A DNA stretch of 64,000 nucleotides from Nitrobium sp046350935 (GTDB taxonomy: Bacteria > Nitrospirota > Thermodesulfovibrionia > Thermodesulfovibrionales > Dissulfurispiraceae): assembly GCA_046350935.1 (NCBI GenBank), contig JAXLZK010000006.1, positions 62,001 through 126,000 of the forward strand. The letters are read 5' to 3'. Shown here piece by piece: positions 62,297 to 64,000 of this stretch (its first letter is position 1; each line of letters opens with the position of its first letter). A model generated the notes under the pieces. It saw nothing but the letters and a program-made list of their open reading frames with translations, was not told the DNA's origin and ran no database searches. Made by a program: the position numbers and the translations under genes.

Positions 62297-64000
62297 ATGT
62301 CTAAGTTGATAGCCACTGCAGCTATAAGGGGGGCGAACAAGCTTGTAGCGCAGGCCGAAGAGATGCTGGAAAAGGCGATAGCCGAAAAGGGGAAGGACTT
62401 CGCCTTCGAGTTTCCGGATACTGCATTCAACCTTCCCATGATCTACGCAATGACCGGCTTTGCGGTGAAGACCCTCGGCGATATGAAGGTCGCCCTCGGG
62501 TTCGCCAGGGAGCTGCAGCATCCGGAGCCGGACGAGTCCATATGGAAGCCCTATCTCGGCGAGGCCCTCGATTCGGGGATGGCGACGCTCTTTGCCGAGG
62601 AGATCATCCTCGCCGTCCGGTATATCAACGGCCTCGAACCCTGCAAGGACCCCGAGACAGGGTATGTGTACAACGGGTTCATCACCGACACCATCCAGAG
62701 GAACCTCGGCATCCAGCTCGTGGACGGCACCATGCCGGGCTTCGCGGCCATCATCGGCGCGGCGCCCACCGACGACATCGCGGTGCATATCGTCAGGGAG
62801 CTCCAAGAGAAGAACATCCTCACCTTCCTCTCCGGCCAGAGCAACGGCGACAGCGTCACCAGGCAGCTCCTGCGGAAGGGGGTCGAACTGGGGTGGGACT
62901 CCCGTATCGTCCCTCTCGGGCCCGATACGGAACATACGCTCTACGCCCTCGACTGGGCCATTCGCGCCTCCCTCATCTTCGGCGGCAAAAAGCCGGGCGA
63001 TTTCAGGGAGCACCTGAAGTACCAGAAGGACAGGGTGTTCGCCTTCGCGGTCGTTCTCGGCGAGCTGGACGACATAAAGTGGTCCACCGGGGCGGGCGCC
63101 ATCAACATGGGCTTCCCCGCCGTCGCGGATACGAACGTCCCCGTCATCCATCCCACCGGCGTGTGTACGTACGAAGAGGTGGACAGGGAGCTCGACCATT
63201 CCAAGATCGTCCAGAAGGCCATCGAGATGAGGGGCCTCAAGATCATCGTGGAGAAGCCGCCCATCCCCGTCGCCTACGGCCCCGCCTTCGAAGGGGAACG
63301 GATCAGGAAGGAGGACACCTTCATCGAGTTCGGAGGCCAGAGGACTCCCTCGTTCGAGTGGGTGAAAATGGTCGAGCTCGATCAGATAGAGGACAACAAG
63401 GTCATCATCAAGGGGGAGAACTGGCAGGAGCTGTACGAGAAAGGCGGCAAGCTGCCCCTCGGCATGGTGATCGAGGTGGCCGGCCGCAAGATGCAGAAGG
63501 ACTTCGAGTCGGTCATCGAAAGGAAGATCCATCACAACATCAACGAGGCCCAGGGCGTCTGGCACATGGGGCAGCGCGATATCAACTGGATCAGGATCAG
63601 CGTCAATGCCAAAAAGGACGGCTTCACCCTCGAACATCTCGGCATTATCCAGGCGACCCTCACCCACAGCCGCTTCCGCTCCATCGTCGACAAGGTGCAG
63701 GTCACCCTTTATATCGGCGAAGAGGAGGTAAAGAAGGTGCAGGAGGAGGCGAGGGCCGCCTACAAGGAGCGCGACCACCGGCTCGGGAGCCTTACGGACG
63801 AGGCGGTCGACACGTTCTACTCCTGTCTGCTCTGCCAGTCCTTTGCGCCGTCCCACGTCTGCGTCATCACTCCCGAGCGGCTTGGCCTCTGCGGCGCTTA
63901 CAACTGGCTCGACGGCAAGGCCGCCTTCGAGATCGACCCCACCGGCGGAAACCAGCCCATAACCAAGGGGGAGCTCCTCGATGCCAAGTACGGCAGGTAC
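62297..64000 (+). CDS. acsB: acetyl-CoA synthase (CO dehydrogenase/ACS alpha), 3' end beyond window
   Basis: The first 568 codons are seen; the family is about 730 residues. It starts MSKLIATAAIRGANKLVAQAEE after AGGAGGT. The first domain (with PDTAFNLPMIYAMTG and GFAAIIGAAPTDD) and the middle domain (CTYEEVDRELDH) are present. The A-cluster motif reads CLLC-x8-C-x9-C (around SCLLCQSFAPSHVC), matching Cys506/509/518/528 of Moorella; the last two ligands lie near or past the window edge. It condenses CO, the methyl group and CoA to acetyl-CoA. No CODH beta gene (acsA) is visible. Confidence 0.96.
   Translation, partial: MSKLIATAAIRGANKLVAQAEEMLEKAIAEKGKDFAFEFPDTAFNLPMIYAMTGFAVKTLGDMKVALGFARELQHPEPDESIWKPYLGEALDSGMATLFAEEIILAVRYINGLEPCKDPETGYVYNGFITDTIQRNLGIQLVDGTMPGFAAIIGAAPTDDIAVHIVRELQEKNILTFLSGQSNGDSVTRQLLRKGVELGWDSRIVPLGPDTEHTLYALDWAIRASLIFGGKKPGDFREHLKYQKDRVFAFAVVLGELDDIKWSTGAGAINMGFPAVADTNVPVIHPTGVCTYEEVDRELDHSKIVQKAIEMRGLKIIVEKPPIPVAYGPAFEGERIRKEDTFIEFGGQRTPSFEWVKMVELDQIEDNKVIIKGENWQELYEKGGKLPLGMVIEVAGRKMQKDFESVIERKIHHNINEAQGVWHMGQRDINWIRISVNAKKDGFTLEHLGIIQATLTHSRFRSIVDKVQVTLYIGEEEVKKVQEEARAAYKERDHRLGSLTDEAVDTFYSCLLCQSFAPSHVCVITPERLGLCGAYNWLDGKAAFEIDPTGGNQPITKGELLDAKYGRY

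Noticed and set aside
62249..63856. Open frame of 535 codons antisense to acsB
   Set aside because: It is a shadow of acetyl-CoA synthase.

Overview
The window looks like a scaffold from a metagenome-assembled, GC-rich, Gram-negative anaerobe. It contains two runs of N (10 nt at 4521-4530 and 100 nt at 27347-27446). Markers for this reading are a TonB-dependent receptor, an MlaC-like periplasmic protein, three multihaem c-type cytochromes, selenium use, sigma-54 regulators and a Wood-Ljungdahl (acetyl-CoA pathway) cluster. The mix fits Nitrospirota (Thermodesulfovibrionia-like) or Desulfobacterota. That placement is an inference from gene content; a marker-gene tree would settle it.

Layout. 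1-3.3 kb: end of rpoC, a strong terminator and an HU-type protein. 3.5-9.4 kb (minus): TonB receptor, orphan periplasmic binding protein, histidine kinase and sigma-54 response regulator (broken by a gap). 9.6-14.4 kb (plus): GGDEF-EAL protein, Mut7-C protein, K+ channel/RCK protein and a 10-11 haem NapC/NirT-like cytochrome. 14.5-17.7 kb (plus): small membrane protein, 7-haem cytochrome, cytochrome b and 9-haem cytochrome. 17.7-21.9 kb (minus): the adjacent two-component pair, whose kinase carries a c-type haem motif in its sensor domain, with a thioesterase. 22-25 kb: rho with a long leader, and an aminotransferase. 25-28.6 kb (minus): a UroD-type methyltransferase homologue, a 589-aa protein I do not recognise and a stand-alone LarC C-terminal-like protein, next to dispersed repeats. 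28.6-34.6 kb: HD-GYP regulator, msrA, a truncated hydrogenase small subunit, DUF3617, MlaC-like and glnS. 34.8-38.4 kb: selD, which itself needs an in-frame UGA, GH57 and a LysR regulator. 38.4-44.4 kb (minus): zinc-ribbon protein, a CAU tRNA and the rpsU-(NIF3)-dnaG-rpoD macromolecular synthesis operon. 44.4-49.5 kb (plus): hisC-hisB, site-2 protease, thyX and GAF-HD-GYP. 49.4-57.2 kb (minus): 2-oxoacid dehydrogenase E1alpha-E1beta-E2 with ADP-forming acyl-CoA synthetase alpha, HDOD and GGDEF proteins, and the ATP-grasp beta subunit. 57.4-64 kb (plus): gph, cooC, acsE, acsD, acsC and acsB (cut by the window end).

How it fits together. The acs cluster makes or cleaves acetyl-CoA. The 2-oxoacid dehydrogenase plus ADP-forming synthetase could give ATP by substrate-level phosphorylation. 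The cytochrome/cytochrome b operon probably moves electrons between the quinone pool and periplasmic or outer carriers, possibly under a haem-containing sensor kinase. Several genes (hisC, thyX, msrA, selD, pdhA-like, mlaC-like, perhaps gph) have a sigma-70 -10 box only 2-7 nt before the start codon and no clear Shine-Dalgarno site, so their mRNAs are probably leaderless. Most other genes have good Shine-Dalgarno sites. The strongest candidates for new biology are the UroD/589-aa/LarC-C cluster, the haem-c sensor kinase beside its likely cytochrome target operon, and the leaderless gene set.
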